From Marinobacterium iners (lineage in GTDB: Bacteria > Pseudomonadota > Gammaproteobacteria > Pseudomonadales > Balneatricaceae): DNA of 64,000 nucleotides. Positions 44,179-53,310 of this stretch are shown here, piece by piece. The notes below the pieces were generated by a model that saw only the letters and a list, made by a program, of their open reading frames with translations, was not told the DNA's origin and searched no databases. The DNA is taken from positions 868,001 to 932,000 of the forward strand of contig NZ_CP022297.1 of NCBI RefSeq assembly GCF_017310015.1. The letters run 5' to 3'. A program made the position numbers and the translations under genes. The first letter of the stretch is position 1. Each line of letters starts with the position of its first letter.

Positions 44179-45363
44179 TCAGGCTGCAGAACGACGGGTC
44201 AGGGCAAGAGCTGCCAGTGAGCCGCAGCCGGTAAGACCAATGATCAGCGCCATAGGCAAGGCTGTACCATCGTGCAGAGTACTGGCGATGGAGCTTGCCA
44301 GAGCCCCAAGACCGAACTGGCAGGCAACCGCCAGTCCGGCTGCGGCACCGGCCTGTTCCGGATAGCGCGATAGCAGGCTTGCCATGCAGTTGGCACCGAG
44401 TACACCGGTAACGCTGACAAAGCCCAGCAGTGCCACCACAATCAGGGGCAGGCCGCCGATCTCGGTAATACCAGCGAAGGTCAGCAGAAGCCCTGAAAAG
44501 GCTGCAAGTGAAGCGCCTGCGAGAAGCAGTTTCTGGGTGCCGAATCGTCCCACATAACGGGCATTCAAGCTCACCAATACGATGACGCCGCCGATGTTCA
44601 GGCTGAACAGCCAGGCATAGCTCTGCGGGCTGACACCAAAATACTCGATGTATACAAACGGCGATGCCGTGATATAGGCGAACATGCCCGCAAAGGTCAG
44701 CGACATGCAGAGAATGTAGCCTATGGCCACCGGCTGCAGACCAATCCTGAGGTAAGCCTGAAACACCGCCAGTACACTGGCGCGGCGTGAATCGCCGTGA
44801 TGGGTTTCAGGAATTTTCCAGGCACTGGCCAGCAGTACAATTGCTGCGAAGATGAACAGCACGACAAACAGCGAGCGCCAGTCAGAGATCATGATCAGGT
44901 AACCGCCCAGCAAAGGTGCAACCAAGGTGGCGATCATGGTGACCAGATGCATCAGCGAAAGCACCCGGGCCGCCTCATTCAACGGGAACAGGTCGCGCAC
45001 GATGGCACGGGCCAGAACCGCAGCGGCCGCGCCCCCCAGCCCCTGTAGAAAGCGGGCAGCGATCAGCCAGTTGGCGCTGTCTGCGAGAATGCAGGCGATA
45101 CTGGCAACAAGATAAAGAGCAATGCCGCCCAGCAGTAGGTAGCGTCGGCCATATTTGTCCGACAGAGGGCCGTAAAACAGCATGCCGATGAACAGGCCGA
45201 TCAGGAAGGCACTGATGGTAAGCTGAATACTGGCTTCAAGCGCGTGCAGGTCCTGGGCAATTAAAGGCAGGCTGGGCAGGTACATGTCGATGGACAAGGG
45301 GCCGAAGGCCACAAGTGCGGCCAACAGTACGATCAGGCGTTTAGGGTTGGCTACCGATGACAT
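44179..45363 (-). CDS. MFS transporter, Bcr/CflA family
   Basis: A 394-aa protein with about twelve membrane segments. LVAFGPLSIDMYLPSLPLIA at the N-terminus and YGPLSDKYGRRYLLLGGIAL (the loop 2-3 G-x-x-x-D-x-x-GRR motif) are typical of the Bcr/CflA drug/proton antiporters. It lies among aromatic-catabolism genes and carries the operator-like motif in its upstream region, so it may move an aromatic acid rather than a drug (inference). Confidence 0.93.
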   Translation of the reverse strand: MSSVANPKRLIVLLAALVAFGPLSIDMYLPSLPLIAQDLHALEASIQLTISAFLIGLFIGMLFYGPLSDKYGRRYLLLGGIALYLVASIACILADSANWLIAARFLQGLGGAAAAVLARAIVRDLFPLNEAARVLSLMHLVTMIATLVAPLLGGYLIMISDWRSLFVVLFIFAAIVLLASAWKIPETHHGDSRRASVLAVFQAYLRIGLQPVAIGYILCMSLTFAGMFAYITASPFVYIEYFGVSPQSYAWLFSLNIGGVIVLVSLNARYVGRFGTQKLLLAGASLAAFSGLLLTFAGITEIGGLPLIVVALLGFVSVTGVLGANCMASLLSRYPEQAGAAAGLAVACQFGLGALASSIASTLHDGTALPMALIIGLTGCGSLAALALTRRSAA

Positions 45364-45426
45364 CCTTGAGTCTCCCGGGCAGTTGAGATCAGCTCCGGCT
45401 GCGATATGGCTAAGGCTGGAGCTTTG

Positions 45427-45443
45427 TTAATATGTTAATTAAT
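45427..45443 (-). promoter_or_regulatory. Operator-like motif upstream of MFS gene
   Basis: TTAATATGTTAATTAAT matches the TTAAnATGTTAAnTAA consensus found at five other sites in the hpa region. It lies about 65-80 bp upstream of the MFS start codon at 45363. No convincing -35/-10 pair is visible around this copy. Confidence 0.6.
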
Positions 45444-45508
45444 ATCATAACCGCTGCTGAAAGGCATCCGGTGCTGTGAACTTTCGTCAGTGAATATTTT
45501 TTGCAACC

Positions 45509-46459
45509 CTACTCTGTGTTCAGCAGCCCGCGCCAGTGCCCAGCTTCAAACTCATGTCGGGTTACCGTCCGGATCAAGGGCAATACCGCTCGCATCAGAG
45601 AGGTCTGCGGCCTCTCGGCGGAAGTGCAGATAAACACATCGCGCCATATCTCCGGCTGTTCAATTTCTACCGTATGAATCTGGCCGGTGGCTTCCAAGTG
45701 GAAAAAGGCTGAGGAGGGGCTGAGCAGAATACCGTAGCCATCTGCGACGTATCTCAGAGTGGTCATCAACTGACCAAAAGCGGGCCGGTGGTGCAGTTTC
45801 ACTCCGGTTTGATGCTCATAATGGTGCAGCAGGTAGCCCAGAGAGTCCTGGCGGCCAGTGACGATGATCTCATGTTCGGCCAGCTCCTCAAAGGTGATAC
45901 GGGTACGCTGGCGCAGGGGTTTCTGACTCTCAACCTTGGGATCCTTTCCCATGGCCAGAAACAGTTGTTCCCTAAACAGCCACTCCCGCCTCATGTGGGA
46001 CACATCGGTGCCGTCTGGAGATGAGATGGAGATATCCAGCTCTCCGTTCTGGATCTGTCCGGTCAGGTTGTAGGAGAGACCGGCAAACAGATCAAGGGTT
46101 ATCTTGGGAAAGCGCTTCTCAACCAGAGCCAGCAGGGGAACGGAGATGATATTGCCGATGGGTTGGGTCATGCCAATCCGCAGGCAACCGCTGGGCTCCT
46201 CTTCGTTTTGGCGTACATCGCGCCGGGCCTGTTCGATCTGCCGCATAATGGCTTCAGCATGTTCCCGAAAACGCTGGCCGGTATCGGTGAGGACTACACC
46301 TCGGAAATCGCGGTCAAAGAGCTTGGCATTCAGCTCGTGCTCAAGATTCTGTATCTGCAGGCTGATACTGGGTTGCGCAATATCCAGCTCGCGTGCTGCG
46401 GCAGCGATGCTGTTCAGTTCCGCGGCCTTGAGAAAGTAGGTCAGTTGCTTACTGTTCAT
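45509..46459 (-). CDS. LysR-type transcriptional regulator
   Basis: A 316-aa protein from ATG 46459. The N-terminal helix-turn-helix is MNSKQLTYFLKAAELNSIAA, then ARELDIAQPSISLQIQNLEH. A type 2 periplasmic-binding-like sensor domain follows, with GCLRIGMTQPIGNIISVPLL. It is divergent from the class II aldolase operon, and a perfect 12-bp inverted repeat lies between the two starts. It most likely controls that operon and itself in response to a small acid ligand. Confidence 0.93.
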   Translation of the reverse strand: MNSKQLTYFLKAAELNSIAAAARELDIAQPSISLQIQNLEHELNAKLFDRDFRGVVLTDTGQRFREHAEAIMRQIEQARRDVRQNEEEPSGCLRIGMTQPIGNIISVPLLALVEKRFPKITLDLFAGLSYNLTGQIQNGELDISISSPDGTDVSHMRREWLFREQLFLAMGKDPKVESQKPLRQRTRITFEELAEHEIIVTGRQDSLGYLLHHYEHQTGVKLHHRPAFGQLMTTLRYVADGYGILLSPSSAFFHLEATGQIHTVEIEQPEIWRDVFICTSAERPQTSLMRAVLPLIRTVTRHEFEAGHWRGLLNTE

Positions 46460-46473
46460 GCCCTTAGGATATA

Positions 46474-46504
46474 AAATAAATATTGCGCACCACAATATTT
46501 ATTT
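46474..46504. promoter_or_regulatory. Inverted repeat, likely LysR operator
   Basis: Perfect arms AAATAAATATTG and CAATATTTATTT separated by seven bases lie between the divergent LysR gene (start 46459) and the aldolase gene (start 46571). Place and symmetry fit a LysR-type recognition site; binding is inferred. Confidence 0.7.
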
Positions 46505-46570
46505 TGGTTTTTATGGTGCCTCCGGTTGCTTAGCATGTGTTCGAACCAATTTGCGATTGAGGAGAGCACC

Positions 46571-47341
46571 ATGTCACTGTCCAAACGTTACTATGAGCAG
46601 CCTTCGCGCTTCAGTGAAGCCGAGTGGAAAGCGCGGGTAGATCTGGCAGCCATGTACCGTATTTTTGCCCACCTGAAGTGGGATGAGTCAATTTACAACC
46701 ACATATCCCTGCGTGTACCGGATGAGCCAGAGCATTTTCTGATCAACCCTTTCGGCCTGCATTACAGTGAAGTGACAGCGTCAAATCTGGTGAAGGTTGA
46801 TATTAACGGCAATATCGTTGGTCATTCTGACTGGCCGATCAATCCGGCAGGATTTACCTTCCATGGGGCTATACATGCCAGGGTTCCGGATGCTCACTGT
46901 GTCATGCATGTGCACACTACACCGACACTGGCGGTCTGTTGTCTGGATGAGGGTTTGTCCTACACCAACTTCTACTCGGCTCAGCTATATGGGAAGGTCG
47001 CCTACCATGACTTTGAAGGAATCACCGTCCACCTGGATGAGGGGCAACGCATTCTGGACAGCGCCCAGGGCAAGCCGGTCCTTCTGCTGCGTAACCATGG
47101 CCCGGTGGTGATGGGGGGAAGCTTGGCACAGGCCCTTTCACTGATGTGGCTGGTCAACCGCGCTTGTGAGGTTCAGGTGGCTTCCATGCCAATGGGGCCC
47201 CTGCGAGAGATACCGGAATCGGTACTGAACAAGTGTGTAGCAGACTCACTGAACTTTGATCCCAAGTTTGGTGCGGGTGAAGATGTGTTTGCGGCTATGA
47301 AGCGTCTGGTTGAGAAACAGGACCCATCATTCAAACGTTAA
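46571..47341 (+). CDS. Class II aldolase/adducin family protein
   Basis: A 256-aa protein starting at ATG 46571, behind GAGGAGAG. The zinc-binding pattern of the class II aldolase fold is present: FTFHGAIHARVPDAHCVMHV with HVHTTPTLAV (two histidines) and a later LLRNHGPVVMGGSLAQALSL. It should carry out a retro-aldol cleavage or decarboxylation of a small hydroxy acid. First gene of an operon with the reductase-like gene 14 bp downstream and a TRAP binding protein. Confidence 0.92.
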   Translation: MSLSKRYYEQPSRFSEAEWKARVDLAAMYRIFAHLKWDESIYNHISLRVPDEPEHFLINPFGLHYSEVTASNLVKVDINGNIVGHSDWPINPAGFTFHGAIHARVPDAHCVMHVHTTPTLAVCCLDEGLSYTNFYSAQLYGKVAYHDFEGITVHLDEGQRILDSAQGKPVLLLRNHGPVVMGGSLAQALSLMWLVNRACEVQVASMPMGPLREIPESVLNKCVADSLNFDPKFGAGEDVFAAMKRLVEKQDPSFKR

Positions 47342-47355
47342 TCCAAGAGGGTGGC

Positions 47356-48351
47356 ATGGCGATGAAGGTATGTGTTTATGGCGCAGGTGCAATCGGCAGT
47401 CTGATAGCAGCCCGGTTGAGCGCCGCGGGCGAGCAGGTATCGATGATCGCCAGAGGTGAAACACTGTCTGCCCTGAAAACACAGGGGGTGGGGCTGGCAC
47501 AGGTGGACGGGGCACCACAGTTTTATCCGGTGACAGCTGTTGCCGACCCCGGTGTGCTGGGCGTGCAGGATCTGGTTGTGGTTGCCACCAAGCAGTGTTC
47601 GGCCAATGAGGTGATCCGAAAACTCAGTCCTCTACTCAATGAGAATACACCCGTTCTGCTGGCCATGAATGGTGTGCCCTGGTGGTTTCTGGATGGGCTG
47701 GAACAGGCCCCGGATGATCGCGTGCTGCGATGCCTGGACCCGGATGGTGATCTGCGGGATATCCTGCCCAGCCAGCAGGTTTTGGGATGCGTCCTGCACC
47801 TTTCGGCTACCATGGCCGGTCCCGGTGTTGTTCGCCTTAACGGAGGCAATACCCTGCTCATCGGGTCACCTCTGAAGACGATGTCGAGCTCCCTGAAAGC
47901 GACGGTGGAGCGGTTGAGCTATGCCGGATTTGAAGCCAGAGAGTCCGCCGATATACACCACGATATATGGTTCAAGTTGCTGGGGAACATGACAATGAAC
48001 CCGGTTTCGGCTCTGACTCGCTCAACCACTGACCGTATTTTGGATGATCCTCTTGTCAGCCGTTTCTGCTGCAAAGTCATGACAGAGGCGGTACAAGTCG
48101 GCGCGGCACTGGGCTGCCATATGGAACAGACACCGGAAGAGCGTAATGCTGAAACCCGGAAACTGGGATGTTTTAAGACCTCAATGTTGCAGGATGCTGA
48201 AGCGTGTCGAGAGCTGGAGTACCAGGCCCTGGTGGGTGTTGTCCATGAGCTTGCACTAAAGCTGCAGATCGATACCCCCAACCTTGAGATCCTGTACGGA
48301 CTGATCCGGCTGCTTGACTCAAATTTATGTGAACACAAAAAACTAAAATAA
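47356..48351 (+). CDS. 2-dehydropantoate 2-reductase family oxidoreductase
   Basis: A 331-aa NAD(P)-dependent reductase. The N-terminal Rossmann fold starts KVCVYGAGAIGSLIAARLSA, and the ketopantoate-reductase C-terminal domain has HHDIWFKLLGNMTMNPVSAL (the conserved lysine and asparagine region). In this setting, after an aldolase gene and with a binding-protein gene next, it probably reduces a 2-keto acid from a catabolic route rather than making pantothenate. Confidence 0.9.
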   Translation: MAMKVCVYGAGAIGSLIAARLSAAGEQVSMIARGETLSALKTQGVGLAQVDGAPQFYPVTAVADPGVLGVQDLVVVATKQCSANEVIRKLSPLLNENTPVLLAMNGVPWWFLDGLEQAPDDRVLRCLDPDGDLRDILPSQQVLGCVLHLSATMAGPGVVRLNGGNTLLIGSPLKTMSSSLKATVERLSYAGFEARESADIHHDIWFKLLGNMTMNPVSALTRSTTDRILDDPLVSRFCCKVMTEAVQVGAALGCHMEQTPEERNAETRKLGCFKTSMLQDAEACRELEYQALVGVVHELALKLQIDTPNLEILYGLIRLLDSNLCEHKKLK

Positions 48352-48366
48352 AGACGGAGTAGTGTG

Positions 48367-49383
48367 ATGAAAAAGACAACTTTTGGCACTCAGGTAGCCG
48401 GTATTTTTGCCGGCGTGATGCTGTCGGCGTCGTCTATGGCAGCAACGACCTTGAATGTGGGTACCTGGTTGCCCGCCAGCAGCGCGCAGAACTCAGTGGT
48501 CTGGCCCACGTGGGCCAAGTGGGTCGAAGAAGCCACCGAGGGACGTGTTAAGGTCAAGCTGGAGTATGACCTTGGGCACCCCAAAAGCATGTTCAACCTC
48601 GTGGAAGACGGTGTCATTGATGCCAGTTTCAGCGTTAATGGCTACCTGCCGGGCCGGTTCAGACTGACCACCCTGTGTGAAATTCCAGGCATAACTCCTG
48701 ATGCGGAGCAGGGTTCGGTTGCACTCTGGAAAACCTACAAGGAATACCTGGAGCCTGCTGGAGAGTTTAATGGGTTGAAGGTGCTGGGTATGTTTGTGCA
48801 TGGTCCCGGACAGCTACATACCACCTTCCCCGTTAACTCCTTAAGTGATCTGGAATCGCGCAAGATCCGTGTTGGCGGGGGCATCGTCAATGAATTGGCT
48901 TCACGACTTGAGGTTACGCCGGTAAGTGCACCCGCGACCAAGGTGTATGAGATGATGCAGCAGGGTGTGGTAGAAGGGGTATTTCTGCCGGCCATGGAGC
49001 AGAAGTACCTGCGTCTGAACGAGGTTACCAGCCATCTGACACTCTTCCCCGGTGGAATGTATAACACCGCCTTTACCATTTTCATGAATCCTGATGTATT
49101 TGACGGTCTCAGTGAAGAAGATCAGCAGGCGATCATGTCGGTTTCAGGTGAAAAACTTTCTCGTTTAGCGGGGCAGGCCTGGGCAGGGGCGGATCAGTCT
49201 GGTCTGGAAGCAGCGATTCAAAATGGCGTCGAAGTCAACCAGCTCAGTGAGGGCGATACACTGGTTGAAGAGCTGCATGAGGCCGCAGTAGGTATGGATC
49301 AACAATGGCTTGATTCGGTGGCAGATATGCCGGTGGATGCCGCCGCAGCGCTGGAGTACTACCGCAGCCAGGTTAGCCAGTAG
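48367..49383 (+). CDS. TRAP transporter substrate-binding protein (DctP family), orphan
   Basis: A 338-aa periplasmic binding protein from ATG 48367. Signal peptide at about residues 1-26 (AGIFAGVMLSASSMAA). The body has WVEEATEGRVKVKLEYDLGH, LSDLESRKIRVGGG (the arginine that binds a carboxylate lies in this region) and YEMMQQGVVEGVFLPAMEQK. It is closely similar to the DctP at 62744-63784. No DctQ or DctM gene follows; a terminator comes instead, so it may borrow the permease of the other system. Confidence 0.93.
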   Translation: MKKTTFGTQVAGIFAGVMLSASSMAATTLNVGTWLPASSAQNSVVWPTWAKWVEEATEGRVKVKLEYDLGHPKSMFNLVEDGVIDASFSVNGYLPGRFRLTTLCEIPGITPDAEQGSVALWKTYKEYLEPAGEFNGLKVLGMFVHGPGQLHTTFPVNSLSDLESRKIRVGGGIVNELASRLEVTPVSAPATKVYEMMQQGVVEGVFLPAMEQKYLRLNEVTSHLTLFPGGMYNTAFTIFMNPDVFDGLSEEDQQAIMSVSGEKLSRLAGQAWAGADQSGLEAAIQNGVEVNQLSEGDTLVEELHEAAVGMDQQWLDSVADMPVDAAAALEYYRSQVSQ

Positions 49384-49401
49384 ATCTCCGTACATATAGA
49401 A

Positions 49402-49433
49402 GCGGTCGCAGGGATGCCTGCGGCCGTTTTTTT
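49402..49433 (+). terminator. Rho-independent terminator after dctP
   Basis: A stem pairing GGTCGCAGG with CCTGCGGCC around a short loop, followed by seven T, lies about 20 bp after the binding-protein stop. It ends the aldolase operon. Confidence 0.85.
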
Positions 49434-49469
49434 ATAGGTGCTGCGGGTGGCAGCGAAGTGCAGAAAATG

Positions 49470-49495
49470 GAACGGCCTGCAGATGCAGGCCGTTC
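49470..49495 (-). terminator. Terminator for the minus-strand hpaD gene
   Basis: Perfect 12-bp arms GAACGGCCTGCA and TGCAGGCCGTTC with a two-base loop. On the minus strand CATTTTCT follows. It is 18 bp past the hpaD-type stop (49513). Confidence 0.8.
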
Positions 49496-49512
49496 GATAC
49501 AGTGACCACAGC

Positions 49513-50439
49513 TTAAACGCGGCTGGCTCCTGGTAAAAATGACTCGGTAACCGATGCCTGAGGTCCCGGAACCTTATCACCAGCAACGTGAGACACCGGG
49601 AACACTGCATTGATCTGGCCAGTACCAGAGCTGCCGAAGTAGGGGGTCAGCACTTCCACTTTCTGGTCGTATTCAGACCAGCCCAGGGCACCCAACAACA
49701 TGGCGGTGTCATGCATGAAACCTTCACCATGGCCTTTCACGGCATACTCGGGCAGCATTTCGCAGAAGTCTTCCCATTCACCGTTTTCCCACATCTCTAC
49801 CACCTGGTGGTCCAGTCGCTCAAGGAACGGTGACCAGGTTTTGGTGGCAAAATCCGGTGCCTGACCGTTCTGAGCGAAACGGTGCGACAGGGAGCCGGAC
49901 GCCAGAATGGCAACGGTACCGTCGTACTTTTCTTCAATTGCCTTGCGCATGGCCCAGCCCAGACGCGCACTGTCATTCAGGTAGTGCACGGTGCACATGG
50001 CAGATACCGAAATCACCTTGAAATGGCGATCTTGGTTCATGTAGCGCATCGGTACCAGGGTGCCGTATTCCGGATCAAGGCTGGTGGAATCATGGGCCAG
50101 GGTTTCGACACCCTGAGCGTTACATTCCTCGGCCAGCAGGCGGCCCAGTTCCGGGTTGCCATCGTATTCAAACTCCATGTTGGAGATGAAATGAGGCAGC
50201 TCGTTGCTGGTGTAGTTGCCGGCCCAGTGTGCCGCACAGTTGATGTGGTAGTTGGCATTGACCAGCCAGTGAGTGTCGAACACGATGATCGTATCAACAC
50301 CCAGCTCACGGCAGCGACGGCCGATTTCGTGATGGCCGTCGATGGCCGCCTGACGGAAGCCCTTTTGTGGACCGTCCAGTTCAGACAGATACATGGACGG
50401 TACATGGGTGATTTTTGCAGCTAATGCGAGTTTACCCAT
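49513..50439 (-). CDS. hpaD: 3,4-dihydroxyphenylacetate 2,3-dioxygenase (copy 1)
   Basis: A 308-aa extradiol dioxygenase of the LigB type, from ATG 50439. It reads LAAKITHVPSMYLSELDGPQ, DTIIVFDTHWLVNANYHINC and HDSTSLDPEYGTLVPMRYMN. Conserved histidines and a glutamate in these stretches bind iron. It opens the ring of homoprotocatechuate next to its hydroxyls. It is a paralogue of the gene at 53311-54159 (LAAK-x-THVP-x-M-x-LSE is shared) but clearly diverged, and its C-terminal tail is longer. Confidence 0.9.
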   Translation of the reverse strand: MGKLALAAKITHVPSMYLSELDGPQKGFRQAAIDGHHEIGRRCRELGVDTIIVFDTHWLVNANYHINCAAHWAGNYTSNELPHFISNMEFEYDGNPELGRLLAEECNAQGVETLAHDSTSLDPEYGTLVPMRYMNQDRHFKVISVSAMCTVHYLNDSARLGWAMRKAIEEKYDGTVAILASGSLSHRFAQNGQAPDFATKTWSPFLERLDHQVVEMWENGEWEDFCEMLPEYAVKGHGEGFMHDTAMLLGALGWSEYDQKVEVLTPYFGSSGTGQINAVFPVSHVAGDKVPGPQASVTESFLPGASRV

Positions 50440-50539
50440 CGAATTTTCCTCTTTTGTTGTTACCGGGGCGGCAGGCCGTTGCCCGGTCAGCATAGTCTTG
50501 GGTCATTGACCGATATAGTCTTGTGGGCGTCCCTGCGCA

Positions 50540-51784
50540 TTATTGGGCAGCGTTGTCGTGTCGCCTGCGCCAGGCACTGTAATGTGCCAGCAATGCAACC
50601 ACGGGTGCTGCCAGAATGCAGCAGAATACCAGTGTAGTGCCATAATCCAGCAGCATGGGGACAAGCTGGGCGATGACGGCACCTGTCAACAGCTGGATGA
50701 ATCCCATCAGTCCTGACGCGGTTCCGGCCGAACTGTCACTGCTGCTGATGGCAGCCGACTGGGCATTCGGCTGGCTCAAGCCGCGGCCAAAAATAACCAG
50801 GGCCATGGGCAGGAACAGCCCTGCCAAGCTAAGCGCGTTTAGCAGCGAAAGGCCCAGCAGCAATGCCGCACCCAACAGCGACAGCAAGTTGCCGCACAGG
50901 ACCATCTGGTCAACGCTGAACAGCTTAGCCAGCCGTGTTGACAGAAAACTGCCCGCCATGAAGGCCAGCGACACCGTCAAAAACCAGCTGCCAAACACGG
51001 CCGAGTTGCCGCCCAGCTGGTCTGTCACGATATAGGGACTGCTGCCAACGAAGAGGTAGAATGCCGCTGCGATGGCCGTGGTGGATAACACGTAGCCCAG
51101 ATACTGGCCTGATCCCAGTACCTCACCATACCGTTTCAGGATGCCTCCGAGGTGCAGGCTGTCACTGCGGGCGCGACTGGTTTCCGGCAACATGCGCAGT
51201 GCGACCAGCCATACCAGGGCGCCCATGAACACGGACATATAGAATATTGAGTTCCATCCCGTCCAAAGGTTCAGGAAGCCCCCGATGGTGGGCGCAATGG
51301 CCTGCGCAATGGCAATGGCCATGACCACGTAGCCCATGCGCCCGGCTGCCCCCTCACGGCCATGCACATCCAAAATGATGGTGCGTGCCAGCGCCATGCA
51401 TGTACTGCCACCCAACGCCTGCAGGACACGCCCTGCAATCAGCATCTCGACCCCATCTGCTGAAGCGGCCAACAGGCTGCCCAGTGTGTGTAGACCCAGA
51501 CCTGCCAGCAGTACCGGACGACGGCCGAAATAGTCCGCCAGCGGTCCGGTGATCAACTGGCCAATGGCCAGTGTCAACAGGTAACAGGTAAAGGTCAGCT
51601 GAATGGTAGCGATATCCGCATCCAGCGCAGCGGCTGCATCCGGCATTGCCGGCACGAATGCATTCAGGGCCAGTGGACTGGCCATGGCGATCAGTGTCAG
51701 CAGGGCAACAGGTGGATTCAGTTTCACGATATCTCGGCCGGTCAGGCAACCGGTGCAGCCCTGTAGGACTGCACCGGACAGCAC
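50540..51784 (-). CDS. MFS transporter, Bcr/CflA family
   Basis: A 414-aa membrane protein with about twelve segments. PVALLTLIAMASPLALNAFV and QLITGPLADYFGRRPVLLAG (G-P-L-x-D-x-FGRR) are typical of the Bcr/CflA antiporters. It is transcribed after the aldehyde dehydrogenase gene, whose stop codon lies at the edge of its start, and before hpaD copy 1, so it is part of the catabolic operon and may carry an aromatic substrate. Confidence 0.92.
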   Translation of the reverse strand: MLSGAVLQGCTGCLTGRDIVKLNPPVALLTLIAMASPLALNAFVPAMPDAAAALDADIATIQLTFTCYLLTLAIGQLITGPLADYFGRRPVLLAGLGLHTLGSLLAASADGVEMLIAGRVLQALGGSTCMALARTIILDVHGREGAAGRMGYVVMAIAIAQAIAPTIGGFLNLWTGWNSIFYMSVFMGALVWLVALRMLPETSRARSDSLHLGGILKRYGEVLGSGQYLGYVLSTTAIAAAFYLFVGSSPYIVTDQLGGNSAVFGSWFLTVSLAFMAGSFLSTRLAKLFSVDQMVLCGNLLSLLGAALLLGLSLLNALSLAGLFLPMALVIFGRGLSQPNAQSAAISSSDSSAGTASGLMGFIQLLTGAVIAQLVPMLLDYGTTLVFCCILAAPVVALLAHYSAWRRRHDNAAQ

Positions 51785-53215
51785 TTACTTGGGATCGCGG
51801 ATTACCAGCAGGCGCAGCTCGGTCATGTCCTCGATCGCATAGCGAACGCCTTCACGACCCAGACCGCTGTCCTTCACGCCGCCGTACGGCATGTGATCCA
51901 CACGCCAGGACGGCACATCACCGATCACCACGCCGCCGACTTCCAGCTCATCCCAGGCTTTCTGGATTTTGTAGATGTCGCGGGTGAAAATGCCGGCCTG
52001 CAGACCGAAGTCAGAGTTGTTGACCTCTTTCAGCGCAGCATCAAAGTCGTTGAATTTGGACAGGATCGCCACCGGGCCAAAGGCTTCCTGGGTGTTGACG
52101 TTCTGATCCGCATCCACGTTTTCCAGCAGGGTTGCCTGCAGCATGGCGCCTTCGCGCTCGCCACCGGCCAGAACGGTCGCACCGGCTTCCTTCGCTTCCA
52201 GCACCCAGTTGTGCAGACGGGTGGCTTCCTTCTCAGAGATCATCGGTCCGATGAAGGTGTTCTCGTCTTTAGGATCGCCGTGTACCAGTGCATTGACCGC
52301 CTTGGACAGCTTGTCGCGGACTTCATCATAGTGCGCTTCGTGCACCATGATGCGCTGAACGCTGATGCAGCTCTGGCCGGACTGGTAGTAGGCGCCGAAG
52401 ACGATACGGGCAACGGCGTCATCAAGGTCGGTGCCTTCGTCAACGATGCAGGCCGCATTGCCGCCCAGCTCCAGTACGACAGGCTTTTTGCCGGCCTTGG
52501 CCTTCAGCTGCCAGCCCACGTCCGGAGAACCGGTAAAGCTGAGCAGTTTCAGGCGGTCGTCGGTGGTGAATAGGTCGGCACCGTCGCGGTGGCAGGGCAG
52601 AATGGAGAATGCGCCCTTGGGCAGATCGGTTTCGGCCAGTACTTCACCGATGATGATCGCGCCGATCGGCGTCAGGCTGGCCGGCTTCAGGATGAACGGA
52701 CAGCCCGCTGCGATCGCCGGAGCCACCTTGTGAGCCGCCAGGTTCAGCGGGAAGTTGAACGGTGAAATGAAGGAGCAGGCGCCGATGGGGACGCGTTTCC
52801 ACATGCCGGTGTAACCTTCGGCACGGGGGCTGATATCCATCGGTACCACTTCACCGCCGATGCGAACGGCTTCTTCAGCGGCAATGCGGAAGGTATCAAT
52901 CAGGCGGGTGACTTCACCGCGGGCGTCCTTGATCGGCTTGCCAGCTTCGATGCAGAGGGCTACGGCCAGCTCTTCGGCACGCTCTTCAAAACGCTTCACG
53001 CAGTGGTTCAGAATGGCCTGACGCTTGTAGGCCGGCAGCTTGCGCATCGGCTCGGTGGCAGCGTCAGCCGCTGCGATCGCCTTGTCGATGGCAGCCGCAT
53101 CAGCCATGGCGACACGGGTGGCCGCTTCGCCGGTGAACTTGTCATAGACTACCAGATCCTGGTTCGGAGCCAGGGCTTCGTTGGCCAGGTAGTAGGGGTA
53201 GGATGTCTGCAGCAT
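51785..53215 (-). CDS. NAD(P)-dependent aldehyde dehydrogenase
   Basis: A 476-aa ALDH-superfamily enzyme. Landmarks: FISPFNFPLNLAAHKVAPAI, KPASLTPIGAIIIGEV, the catalytic glutamate in KPVVLELGGNAACIVDEG and the catalytic cysteine in QSGQSCISVQRIMV. The sequence is nearer to phosphonoacetaldehyde/lactaldehyde-type dehydrogenases than to HpaE. It lies between the two hpaD copies, so it may oxidise an aldehyde made in a parallel branch, or succinate semialdehyde left by HpaI. Confidence 0.93.
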   Translation of the reverse strand: MLQTSYPYYLANEALAPNQDLVVYDKFTGEAATRVAMADAAAIDKAIAAADAATEPMRKLPAYKRQAILNHCVKRFEERAEELAVALCIEAGKPIKDARGEVTRLIDTFRIAAEEAVRIGGEVVPMDISPRAEGYTGMWKRVPIGACSFISPFNFPLNLAAHKVAPAIAAGCPFILKPASLTPIGAIIIGEVLAETDLPKGAFSILPCHRDGADLFTTDDRLKLLSFTGSPDVGWQLKAKAGKKPVVLELGGNAACIVDEGTDLDDAVARIVFGAYYQSGQSCISVQRIMVHEAHYDEVRDKLSKAVNALVHGDPKDENTFIGPMISEKEATRLHNWVLEAKEAGATVLAGGEREGAMLQATLLENVDADQNVNTQEAFGPVAILSKFNDFDAALKEVNNSDFGLQAGIFTRDIYKIQKAWDELEVGGVVIGDVPSWRVDHMPYGGVKDSGLGREGVRYAIEDMTELRLLVIRDPK

Positions 53216-53272
53216 GGATGGGTCTCCGCCTGCTTATAGTGTTGGGTTATGAGTGAGAACTGGCTGAATCGA

Positions 53273-53298
53273 CCGCCGGGGAGGTGAAACCCCGGCGG
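53273..53298. other. Stem-loop between hpaD copy 2 and the aldehyde dehydrogenase gene
   Basis: Perfect 9-bp arms CCGCCGGGG and CCCCGGCGG with an eight-base loop lie in the gap between the two minus-strand genes. No T run follows, so it may process or stabilise the message rather than end it. Confidence 0.6.
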
Positions 53299-53310
53299 AT
53301 GTGTAACTTA

